From positions 1 to 60,450 of the forward strand of contig CAYQEZ010000004.1 in assembly GCA_964416645.1 (NCBI GenBank): a stretch of DNA of 60,450 nucleotides. The letters are read 5' to 3'. This document shows positions 33,054 to 41,248 of the stretch, one piece after another. The notes under the pieces are model-generated. The model had not been told where the DNA came from. It did not search any database and saw nothing but the letters and a program-made list of their open reading frames with translations. The stretch comes from GCA-002282575 sp964416645. GTDB taxonomy: Bacteria; Pseudomonadota; Gammaproteobacteria; Thiomicrospirales; Thiomicrospiraceae. The first letter of the stretch is position 1; each line of letters starts with the position of its first letter. The position numbers and the translations under genes were made by a program.

Positions 33054-34399
33054 GCGTTATGGCTCCTTGTATGCAGATCAATATTGAGGCTTTTTAATTT
33101 ACGATATAAGTGCGTGCGTTCAAGTCCTGCCAAACGAGCCGTTTCCGAAACTGACCCCTGTGTACTGACCAAGAGATCTGTTAAGTAACGACGCTCAAAG
33201 GCTTCACGAGCTTCTTTAAGTGGTAGGCTTAAATTGAGCGGGCAGGGGTGGCTTTTATCTTCTGAACTTTGCTGCGCGGCTAGCGCTTGTTGAATTTCTT
33301 GTTCACCAATCGTTTCATCACCACCCAACAGCAGTAAGCGATGCACCAGATTTTTTAACTCGCGTACATTGCCTGGCCAAGTATGTTGACGCAGAATGTT
33401 TTGTGCGGCAATACCAAAGCGTCGATATTTTAGGTTGTGCTGACGGACAAAATGGTCAATGTAATAATCTAGCAACTCAGGAATGTCCTCCTTGCGATCT
33501 CGCAAGGGTGGCATGCTTAAACTCAATACCGACAAGCGATAATAAAGTTCATCCTTAAAGCGATGTTGTGAAACCAAAGGCACCAATGGCGATAAGGTCA
33601 GTGCAATAATCCGTGCGGGTAAGAGGACTTGTTGTCCATCTAAGCGCGTCATCATGCCAGTGCTCAACCAACGATCGAGCCATTGCTGTATTTGGGGCGT
33701 GAGTGTGTCCACGTCTTCGATAACAATAGTGCCGCCTTTGGCTTGCGCTAATTTACCATCGGTGTCTGCACCCACCCATTCACTGAAGGTAATGGGGTCG
33801 TTGAGTTGCGCCGCCGTGACCATTGCAAAGGGTTTGCCTCGCTCTGGGCTGGTGCGGTGAAGTGCATAAGCGGCGAGTTTTTTGCCGCTCCCAGCTTCAC
33901 CATCGATCAGAACGGGGGCATCTAATGGAGCTAATTTTTTAATTTGTTCGCGTAGTTGCTTAATGGCCGTAGAACGACCAATAGGACCTTCTTGGCTAGG
34001 CACATCACTATGGGTAAGGGTGCTGGCTAAATCCCTCTCGGCTAAGGCGTGCTCAACGGTTGCCAGTAACCTTGCCAAGGAAAGTGGCTTCTCTAAGAAG
34101 TCAACAGCTCCCAATTTTGTTGCTTCTACGGCTGTTTCAATGGTGGCATGGCCTGACATCATGACCATAGAAGGAGCATGGGGTAATACTAAGAACTCTT
34201 TAAGCAGGCTAATGCCATCAATGTCAGGTAGCCAAACATCGAGTAATAGTAAATCATAGTGACTCCGTTGTGCTAAGTCACGCCCTTGATTGCCAGTATT
34301 GGCGACATCCACCCGATAACCCTCATCTTCCAGAATGTCTTGGATGAGAGTGGTGATATCGGGTTCATCGTCGATAACGAGAATATGTGCCTTGCTCAT
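33050..34399 (-). CDS. ntrX: NtrX-type response regulator with altered AAA+ domain
   Basis: A 449-residue regulator: receiver domain with phospho-acceptor Asp54 (LLLLDVWLPD), an AAA+ domain (about 135-370) and a C-terminal Fis-type helix-turn-helix (about 410-440, SVSETARLAGLERTHLYRKL). Walker A is GEAGSGKK (167-174). The GAFTGA loop needed to contact sigma-54 is missing: the stretch around 205-216 reads FSEWVGADTDGK. Walker B is GGTIVIEDVD rather than the usual LFLDE type. It probably regulates transcription without sigma-54, as reported for Rhodobacter NtrC. It is coupled to ntrY (two bases) and trkA (ATGA overlap). Confidence 0.9.
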   Translation of the reverse strand: MSKAHILVIDDEPDITTLIQDILEDEGYRVDVANTGNQGRDLAQRSHYDLLLLDVWLPDIDGISLLKEFLVLPHAPSMVMMSGHATIETAVEATKLGAVDFLEKPLSLARLLATVEHALAERDLASTLTHSDVPSQEGPIGRSTAIKQLREQIKKLAPLDAPVLIDGEAGSGKKLAAYALHRTSPERGKPFAMVTAAQLNDPITFSEWVGADTDGKLAQAKGGTIVIEDVDTLTPQIQQWLDRWLSTGMMTRLDGQQVLLPARIIALTLSPLVPLVSQHRFKDELYYRLSVLSLSMPPLRDRKEDIPELLDYYIDHFVRQHNLKYRRFGIAAQNILRQHTWPGNVRELKNLVHRLLLLGGDETIGEQEIQQALAAQQSSEDKSHPCPLNLSLPLKEAREAFERRYLTDLLVSTQGSVSETARLAGLERTHLYRKLKSLNIDLHTRSHNA

Positions 34400-34401
34400 G
34401 A

Positions 34402-36600
34402 CTAACCTTTTGGGTTGAGGGGAAACGAAACGTTAATTCTAGCACCTTGTGGGTCATTACTGCCAATGCTGATGCTAGCCTGATGTTCATCTAGGATGCG
34501 TTTGACAATAGCCATTCCTAGCCCTGTGCCTTTGGGTTTGTTTGTTGAATAGGGTTCAAAAATCCACAGGCGTAAGTCTTCGGGAATACCAGAACCATTG
34601 TCGCTAAAGGTTAAGTTTAAATATTCTTTATCACATTGCGTACTGATAATCAGGCTGGGGTTTTCTTCTTTTTCACTGGCTTCAATCGCGTTTTTGATGA
34701 GGTTGTGAAACATTTGTCGCAGTCGTCCCAAATCGGCGATGATATGAGGACACTGATGGTCGAGTTGTAGCTGGATGCGCATACGTTGTTTATCGGTGAG
34801 CGGATACATAATCGCCATATCTTGAATGAAGTTGTTGAGGTCGATTTGTTGCATCACCACTTTCGGGCTTTTAGCGAAGTCCGAAAAGTCCTGTACCAAG
34901 CGCTTCATAGAATCGACTTGTTGAATAATGGTATGGGTGGCACGGTCAAGAATACGAGCATCTTCTTCGTTCAAATGGTCAAGCAGTCGATAACGCATGC
35001 GGTCAGCCGCCAATTGAATGGGCGTTAAAGGGTTTTTAATTTCATGGGCGAGCCTGCGGGCGATATCTTGCCAAGCGGCGTAGCGTTGCGATTGGACAAT
35101 GGCGGTAATATCGTCAAACACAACTAGCAAGCCGCCCGATGTATGGAGTAAGTCTGGCAATCGGTTGATGCGTAGCATCAAAATATGACGACTGTCAGCA
35201 GCATCGATGGATATTTGGTTTTCCCATGCTTTTTCACTTTGTGGAGCAAGCTCTTGTGCGGCACTTTCGATGGCTTCAATAAAAGGAGAAAGGGGGCTGT
35301 GTTTTTCAAGCAGTTCGCTTAGGGACAATCCTAATTGACTATCTAGTGATGTGCCGAGTAAGCGACCAGCAGCATTATTGGCAGTACGCAAGCGTAGTTT
35401 AGGATCACAGGTCAGTACACCAGCAGTAATTTGATTAAGTAGAATTTGTAGATAACGTTTTTGACCTTCAGCGGTCAGTTGGCTACGACGTAATTCATCA
35501 CGTGATTTTTGAATTTGTTCTGCCATGTCATTGAAGGTGTGCATTAAATCACCCAGTTCGTCATGACGATCTGTTTCGAGGCGGTGGCTATAGTCTCCTT
35601 TAGCAATATTGCGTGCGCCTTGTGTCAGTTCGCTGACAGGGCGAATAAAATTGCGCGTCGCTTGAATGCCCGCTAATACTGCGCCGAGCAATGTCAGTAA
35701 GACCACCAGCGCCAAGTTTATGGTTACCGACGTTTTTAAGGGTTCGCGTAAAAAAGCGAGGGTTTGGTATTGAGCATTGGCTTTGCTCACACGGTCGGTT
35801 TGTTGACGCAGTTTATCGGGTAGGTGAAATTGGGCTTGCAACAAGGAGGGAATGCGTTGATTAGGGTCGCGCACGGGTAAGACAATACGAATAAAGCTGC
35901 TTACTGTCCCGTCTGATAAGGGGTCAGCATCTAAGGCGGCATAGGGCGTGCCTTGTCGGACTTGTTGTAGAATATTTTCGGGTAAAGGTTGTGGAAGCAG
36001 ATTATTGGTGTTAATGGTGTCAATACTGGCGGTGGCAATCACCTGACCAGCACTCGAAAACAGTGTAATGTCGGTGTTACGGTCGCCCAGCATTTCCGCA
36101 AGCGTGGTTAGGGTGAAGGTTGGCTGACTAATCAGTCCTTCTTTATTGAGTTGAATCAGTCCTTCCAAACGATTGAGGCTATCGCGTGTTTTGAGGTCGA
36201 GTAAGCTACGACTGAGCGTCAGTGCGTCTTGTAGCACTTCTTCTGTCTGAGTATCAAACCAGTTTTCGACACTTTGATGAATAACATGGCGTGCAAAGAA
36301 GAAGGCAACTAGCATGGGTATGCCAATCAGTAAGGCGAGCACACCAACCAGACGAATTTGTAATTTAGAGCCAGGTGTTTGACGAGCAATATCTTGTTTT
36401 AGTTGCCAGATATTAACCGCTAACCATGTTAACAGAATGACAGCACCCAGTAGGTTAATCAGTAACAGGGCGCCGTAGGTGTTGGTAAAATCTTGAGCTG
36501 TCTGTAGGCTTTGACTGAGCAGAATCAGTGAAAAAGCCAATAGCACAGCAATGAGCAAAACAAATCGGTAGGGCTTAAACTTATCTCGAAGTTGTTTCAT
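34402..36600 (-). CDS. ntrY: NtrY-type sensor histidine kinase
   Basis: A 732-residue membrane kinase paired with NtrX. Several N-terminal helices, a periplasmic sensing region (about 130-270), HAMP (about 305-360), PAS (about 375-480) and the kinase core follow in order. The phospho-acceptor is His519 in RRLAHEIKNPLTPIQLAADR. N-box LIKNAIEA and G-box DNGSGIP and GTGLGMAIVKR are intact. ATG 36600 overlaps the DUF4390 stop (ATGA); an upstream in-frame ATG at 36648 would lie inside that gene. The signal is unknown, although nitrogen or redox state is usual for the family. Confidence 0.93.
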   Translation of the reverse strand: MKQLRDKFKPYRFVLLIAVLLAFSLILLSQSLQTAQDFTNTYGALLLINLLGAVILLTWLAVNIWQLKQDIARQTPGSKLQIRLVGVLALLIGIPMLVAFFFARHVIHQSVENWFDTQTEEVLQDALTLSRSLLDLKTRDSLNRLEGLIQLNKEGLISQPTFTLTTLAEMLGDRNTDITLFSSAGQVIATASIDTINTNNLLPQPLPENILQQVRQGTPYAALDADPLSDGTVSSFIRIVLPVRDPNQRIPSLLQAQFHLPDKLRQQTDRVSKANAQYQTLAFLREPLKTSVTINLALVVLLTLLGAVLAGIQATRNFIRPVSELTQGARNIAKGDYSHRLETDRHDELGDLMHTFNDMAEQIQKSRDELRRSQLTAEGQKRYLQILLNQITAGVLTCDPKLRLRTANNAAGRLLGTSLDSQLGLSLSELLEKHSPLSPFIEAIESAAQELAPQSEKAWENQISIDAADSRHILMLRINRLPDLLHTSGGLLVVFDDITAIVQSQRYAAWQDIARRLAHEIKNPLTPIQLAADRMRYRLLDHLNEEDARILDRATHTIIQQVDSMKRLVQDFSDFAKSPKVVMQQIDLNNFIQDMAIMYPLTDKQRMRIQLQLDHQCPHIIADLGRLRQMFHNLIKNAIEASEKEENPSLIISTQCDKEYLNLTFSDNGSGIPEDLRLWIFEPYSTNKPKGTGLGMAIVKRILDEHQASISIGSNDPQGARINVSFPLNPKG

Positions 36601-37151
36601 GGCTGATAAGTCCAAGGTTGTTGATGTCCGCTTAAGTTTACTCGCCATTCACTGTCAAGTAGGCTGGAAAGACGCAATGCGTTGGGCAGGCTTTCTCTTT
36701 CAAGACGCACCTCTAATTGCAGAGCATAGGCTTTATTGGCTTTAAGCTTTTCAATGCCGATTAAAGGAAAACTCTGAATCGAACCTAGTGTTGTGAGGGC
36801 TCGCAATAAGTCTCGATCTGTATTGAGTCGGGACAAGGTCAGATTGCTTAACAAATAGGTTTGTTTGAGTGGGTCATAAGAAAGGCGCACGCGCATTTTT
36901 TTGCTGGCTAGGGTGTTTTGCCAAAACCATTGTTCAGGATCAGTCAAGGTAACTTTAATACTATACTCAACAGCAATCCCATGCTGGAGTGCTTTCTCCA
37001 TCGTTGGTGTCATGCCGAGTGTGACCTGTCCATCCACCACCAGTTGTTGTCCTTGAATGCTGGGCATGAGGGGCGTGGCACGCGTGACCTCTGCCCATAA
37101 GCCGTGGCTGAAACTCATCAGCAAGAGTGATAACAACCAGCCAAAACGCAT
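36597..37151 (-). CDS. DUF4390 exported protein
   Basis: A 184-residue protein with a signal peptide (cut near LWAE, residue 20). The remainder is a beta-rich domain with WFWQNTLASKKMRVRLSYDP and LSRLNTDRDLLRALTTLG, typical of the DUF4390 family. The gene conservedly sits between rsmB and ntrY in beta- and gammaproteobacteria, as here (four bases after rsmB, ATGA overlap with ntrY). It may act as a periplasmic partner of NtrY, but this is inference from gene order. Confidence 0.85.
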   Translation of the reverse strand: MRFGWLLSLLLMSFSHGLWAEVTRATPLMPSIQGQQLVVDGQVTLGMTPTMEKALQHGIAVEYSIKVTLTDPEQWFWQNTLASKKMRVRLSYDPLKQTYLLSNLTLSRLNTDRDLLRALTTLGSIQSFPLIGIEKLKANKAYALQLEVRLERESLPNALRLSSLLDSEWRVNLSGHQQPWTYQP

Positions 37152-37154
37152 GGG

Positions 37155-38468
37155 TTAATTTCCTCGCTTGTGCAGCAATGCGTAGAAGAAGCCATCACCA
37201 CCCCAACGGTCGCTGGGAAGCAGTTGCTGACCAAAACCTGTATCAATAGCGCCATCAATGGGTGTAGGCACGAGTTGCGCATCGGCTGTGCGTGTTAAAA
37301 AGGCTTGAATTTGTTCTTTATTCTCGCTGGGCAGTACCGAGCAGGTCGCATAGAGCAATCGACCATTCGGTTTAAGCAGTGGCCAGAGTTGATCGAGTAA
37401 CTGTGCTTGGGTTTCATTTAAGGCACGAATATCAGCGGGTTTTCTGTGCCATTTAATATCGGGATGACGACGAATAATCCCCGTTGCCGAACAGGGTGCA
37501 TCCAGTAATATTGCGTCAAATTGTTGACCATCCCACCAAGATGAGGTGTCGGCGGCATCGGCAACTTTAAGGCTTGCATTGAGTTGTAAGCGGGTTAAGT
37601 TTTCTTGGATACGTTCTAAACGACTGGCTTCAATGTCTAAGGCGGTTAACTCACACTGATTGTCGCACAGCTCTAATAAATGGGTGGTTTTGCCCCCTGG
37701 TGCAGCGCAGGCATCTAAAATACGTTCTTCTGCTCTGGGTTGTAACAAATGAGCTGCCCATTGTGCGCTGGCATCTTGCACACTGAACCAGCCTTTATCA
37801 AAGCCAGGTAATTGCGTGACATCGGTGCTGTTGAGTAGCAGGGCTTGTTTTAGCAGCGGGTGCGCCGTGGCTTCTAGCTCGTCGCTTAAGTCGGCTAAGT
37901 AAGTTTGAGTGTCTCTGTTGGGTTTTAAGCGCAAACAGAGCGCAGCTGGCTCATTATTGGCTTGGCAAATAGCTTGCCAGTGTTCTGGGTAAGCTTGTTG
38001 CAGTTGTTGAATGAACCAAGCGGGATGTGCTGTTGCTAAGGCAACTTGTTGGCTCGCTTTTTGTATCAACTCGCTTTGTTGACGTTGAAAATTGCGCAGC
38101 ACCGCATTCACCACGCCTACTGCCCAAGGCTTTTTCTTAAACGCTCGTGCCAGTTCAACCGTTTCATTCAGGCTAGCATGAACCGAGAGAGATTCATCAC
38201 ATAACTGTGCCAGCCCCAACAACAAGAGCACGGCAATGTCCATGTCCTTGCCCTTGAAAGGGCGTTCGAGCAGTTGGTCACGCATCCAAGCCAATCGATT
38301 GAGTTGGCGTAAGGTGTCTAGCGTTAAGCGGTAAGCAAAGGCTCTGTCTCGCCCCTCGCTTAAACGCGGTAACAGGCGGGGCGATACCGCCGATAACGAT
38401 TCGTTATCGGCAATCACCGCCATCAGCATATCGAAGGCGAGGCGACGCGCAGTGATTAGTGTTTTCAT
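37155..38468 (-). CDS. rsmB: 16S rRNA (cytosine-967-C5)-methyltransferase
   Basis: Methylates C967 of 16S rRNA. The 437-residue protein has an N-terminal NusB-like RNA-binding domain (about 1-135) and a C-terminal SAM-dependent domain. The motifs LDACAAPGGKTTHLLEL (SAM binding), LLDAPCSATGIIRRHPDIKW (catalytic Cys) and ATCSVLPSENKEQ (second Cys) are complete. It overlaps fmt by one base and precedes DUF4390 by four. Confidence 0.96.
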   Translation of the reverse strand: MKTLITARRLAFDMLMAVIADNESLSAVSPRLLPRLSEGRDRAFAYRLTLDTLRQLNRLAWMRDQLLERPFKGKDMDIAVLLLLGLAQLCDESLSVHASLNETVELARAFKKKPWAVGVVNAVLRNFQRQQSELIQKASQQVALATAHPAWFIQQLQQAYPEHWQAICQANNEPAALCLRLKPNRDTQTYLADLSDELEATAHPLLKQALLLNSTDVTQLPGFDKGWFSVQDASAQWAAHLLQPRAEERILDACAAPGGKTTHLLELCDNQCELTALDIEASRLERIQENLTRLQLNASLKVADAADTSSWWDGQQFDAILLDAPCSATGIIRRHPDIKWHRKPADIRALNETQAQLLDQLWPLLKPNGRLLYATCSVLPSENKEQIQAFLTRTADAQLVPTPIDGAIDTGFGQQLLPSDRWGGDGFFYALLHKRGN

Positions 38469-39400
38469 TAGTTGAGTATCTGTCCTGTTAAGTCGAAGCC
38501 TTTGCTAAACTCTTGCACAGGAAGCATTTTTCCGCCCGTGCGTTGCAGTTGTTGTAAGGCAATAATGCCATCAGCCGTATTCACTAATAGACCTTGGTCT
38601 GTTAGCCCTAATACACAGCCTGGAGCTTGATTGCTCTGCTCATTCACCACTTCCGCCATGCCAACTTTAAGTAGGTGCTCGCCCCAATGACAAAAACTGC
38701 CCGGCCAAGGTGAGAAAGCACGTATGTTACGCACAATTTGCGTCGCGCTTTGGTTCCAATCTATTTTACCTTCTGCTTTGGTTAGTTTGTGGGCGTAGCA
38801 GATACCTTCACTGGGTTGAGGTTTGGCTTGCGCGAGAAATAGCGGCAAATCACTGAGCACGTTAAGCAGCAACTGGGCGCCCATCGGGGCTAGGCTGTCA
38901 TGCACCTGTTGTTGCGTGTCAGAAGCTAAAATGGGCAATACCGCCCGCGCTAAAATATCACCCGTATCCAAGCCTGCATCCATTTTCATAATATCGATGC
39001 CAGTTTGTTTATCGCCCGCCTGAATCGCTCGCGCAATTGGTGCTGCGCCACGCCAGCGCGGTAATAATGAACCATGAATATTCAAACAGCCATAGCCTGG
39101 TAAATCCAATACCGCTTGGGGCAAGAGTAAGCCATAAGCAACCACCACCATCACATCGGCATGGTACTGAGCGATAAGCGCTTGAGATTCTGCTGTTTTA
39201 AGCGACTGCGGTTGATGCACGGGGATGCTGTGTTGTTCCGCTAAGACTTTAACAGGCGGTGGTGTCAGTTTATTACCTCGCCCTGCAGGACGGTCTGGCT
39301 GAGTGAAAACCGCCACCACTTGGTGTTTGCTATTCAGTAAGGCTTGTAAAGGGTAAGTGGCAAATTCAGGTGTGCCCGCAAAAATAACGCGTAAACTCAC
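38468..39400 (-). CDS. fmt: Methionyl-tRNA formyltransferase
   Basis: Formylates initiator Met-tRNA with 10-formyl-tetrahydrofolate. The 310-residue enzyme carries HGSLLPRWRGAAPI (109-122, catalytic His/Asn region with NIHGS) and MDAGLDTGDI, and the C-terminal OB-like tRNA-binding domain (about 205-310). It is part of the def-fmt-rsmB run but is separated from def by 151 bases, in which I see a weak CCAC/GTGG hairpin with T run on the minus strand and nothing else. Confidence 0.96.
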   Translation of the reverse strand: MSLRVIFAGTPEFATYPLQALLNSKHQVVAVFTQPDRPAGRGNKLTPPPVKVLAEQHSIPVHQPQSLKTAESQALIAQYHADVMVVVAYGLLLPQAVLDLPGYGCLNIHGSLLPRWRGAAPIARAIQAGDKQTGIDIMKMDAGLDTGDILARAVLPILASDTQQQVHDSLAPMGAQLLLNVLSDLPLFLAQAKPQPSEGICYAHKLTKAEGKIDWNQSATQIVRNIRAFSPWPGSFCHWGEHLLKVGMAEVVNEQSNQAPGCVLGLTDQGLLVNTADGIIALQQLQRTGGKMLPVQEFSKGFDLTGQILN

Positions 39401-39551
39401 GAGAACCTCTCAAAACTGCTAAGGGTTGGGGGTCTGGGGGAAGGGATGCACGATAATGCCAAGTAACAGTTTGAGTTAAACCCTTCCAACAGAGGTGAAA
39501 TAAATTTAGAAAAGCGAAAAAAGCCACTCAGTGGGTTTTGTAACGATTCCC

Positions 39552-40055
39552 TCATGATGCTTGAGCCTTTTGTTGTTTGGCATATTTATCCATCAAGCGA
39601 CGACGCTTCAGTGGTGACAAATAGTCGATGAAGAGTTTGCCGTCTAAGTGGTCAATTTCATGTTGAATACAAACCGATAGCAAATCATCTGCCTCGAACT
39701 CAATGGGCTTGAAATCGCGATCCAATGCACGCACCAAAATATTTTTCGGTCGAATGATTTCAGCGGAAACATCGGGAATGGACAAACAGCCTTCCTTCCA
39801 AGTGATGGTGTTTTTGTGATCAACAATTTCAGGATTGATTAACACCAACGGCTTACTGCGATCTTCAGACACGTCAACCACGCAAAAGCGCTGATGTTCA
39901 CCCACTTGCGTTGAGGCTAAACCAACCCCTTCGGCATCGTACATGGTGTCGAACATATGGTTGAGTAGCTGATCCAGCTTGTCACTCATTGCGCTAACAG
40001 GGGTACAGTGAACGCGTAAACGCTCATCGGGATGGAGGACTATGTCCAGCAACAT
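39552..40055 (-). CDS. def: Peptide deformylase
   Basis: Removes the formyl group from nascent proteins, the partner step to Fmt. The 167-residue protein shows the three metal-site motifs GVGLASTQ (43-50), EGCLS (88-92) and HEIDH (132-136). ATG 40055 has AAAGGA at nine bases; an ATG at 40076 adds seven residues over that site. A TATAAT on the minus strand (40096-40091) is a likely -10 box. It is divergent from dprA, as usual. Confidence 0.97.
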   Translation of the reverse strand: MLLDIVLHPDERLRVHCTPVSAMSDKLDQLLNHMFDTMYDAEGVGLASTQVGEHQRFCVVDVSEDRSKPLVLINPEIVDHKNTITWKEGCLSIPDVSAEIIRPKNILVRALDRDFKPIEFEADDLLSVCIQHEIDHLDGKLFIDYLSPLKRRRLMDKYAKQQKAQAS

Positions 40056-40135
40056 GGAAAATTTTCCTTTTCGCAATCATTTTTTACCTTATTATATGTC
40101 ATAAATGCAATAAAACAGTGGAGATAGACCCGCGA

Positions 40136-41233
40136 ATGATCAGTGAACCAGAAAATCGAGCACGATTAGCGGTCTATTTAAGTCGGGGCGTGGGGCGAAA
40201 AGCGTTTTTACAGGTGATGTCTGTCGCGGGAAGTGCTGAATTGGTGGTGACGGCCAGCCGTTCACAACAGATCAGTTGGGGACTACCTAGCGATTGGCAA
40301 GCCAATTGGTCACAAGCCGATCAGCAGTTGGAATGGGTGGCACGTTCCCCTCAACAACACAGGCTGTTATGGTGGGATGATGTTGATTATCCGCCTTTGT
40401 TGGCTCGCATTGATGATTTACCGCCCGTGCTTTGGGCGCGGGGTGATGGCAGTTTGTTATCTGCACCACAAGTGGCTTTGGTGGGAAGTCGTAACGCCAC
40501 TAGCGGTGGACATAAAATTGCCATGGAGTTTGCACAAGGATTAGCTGAGTCGGGGTTGTGCGTGACCAGTGGTTTGGCTGGTGGTATTGATGCAGCGGCA
40601 CACACGGGCGCTTTGGCGGCGCATCAGGGACAGACCATTGCGGTGGTGGGTACGGGTGTGGATTTGGTCTATCCTGCACGTAACAGGGCGCTGGCGGAAT
40701 CGATTGTGGCATCGGGGTTGATGTTGAGTGAGTTTCCCCTAGGTGCGCGGGCTGAACATTGGCACTTTCCTCAGCGTAATCGTATTATTTCGGGTTTGTC
40801 GCTGGGTGTATTAGTGGTAGAAGCCGCTGAGGCGTCAGGGTCGTTAATTACTGCTGGGCTGGCATTAGAACAGGGACGAGAAGTGTTCGCCATTCCTGGA
40901 TCAATTCATAATCCCTTGGCGAAAGGTTGTCATGCCTTAATTAAAAAAGGTCAGGCTAAGTTGACAGAAACCGTGCAAGACATGCTGAGCGAGTTAGCGC
41001 CGCAGCTGCGCCGTTATGTGCAACCAGCGTCGCCCTCGGACACTGATTTTGCTCACTTGTCGCCAACGGCTTTGGCGTTGTTAAAACAGATTCCCTATGA
41101 TCCGATTAGTGCGGATGAGCTTATGGTGAATTGTCAATTATCGGCATCAGAATTCGCTTCCCTCTTGATGGAACTTGAAATCTCTGATAGCGTTGAAAAC
41201 TATGGAGGCAATAAAATTGCCCGTATTCGCTGA
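40136..41233 (+). CDS. dprA: DNA-processing protein DprA
   Basis: Binds incoming single-stranded DNA and loads RecA during transformation. The 365-residue protein has an N-terminal helical/SAM-like part, the Rossmann DprA core (GSRNATSGG, SGLAGGIDAAAH, VGTGVDLVYPARN, FPQRNRIISGLS, EAAEASGSLITAG, IPGSIHNP) and a C-terminal winged helix (about 310-365). GGAGA at 40120-40124 favours ATG 40136 over GTG 40118. The gene suggests, but does not prove, natural competence. It is followed 15 bases later by topA. Confidence 0.95.
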   Translation: MISEPENRARLAVYLSRGVGRKAFLQVMSVAGSAELVVTASRSQQISWGLPSDWQANWSQADQQLEWVARSPQQHRLLWWDDVDYPPLLARIDDLPPVLWARGDGSLLSAPQVALVGSRNATSGGHKIAMEFAQGLAESGLCVTSGLAGGIDAAAHTGALAAHQGQTIAVVGTGVDLVYPARNRALAESIVASGLMLSEFPLGARAEHWHFPQRNRIISGLSLGVLVVEAAEASGSLITAGLALEQGREVFAIPGSIHNPLAKGCHALIKKGQAKLTETVQDMLSELAPQLRRYVQPASPSDTDFAHLSPTALALLKQIPYDPISADELMVNCQLSASEFASLLMELEISDSVENYGGNKIARIR

Positions 41234-41248
41234 AGGAGCGCGTTTTAA

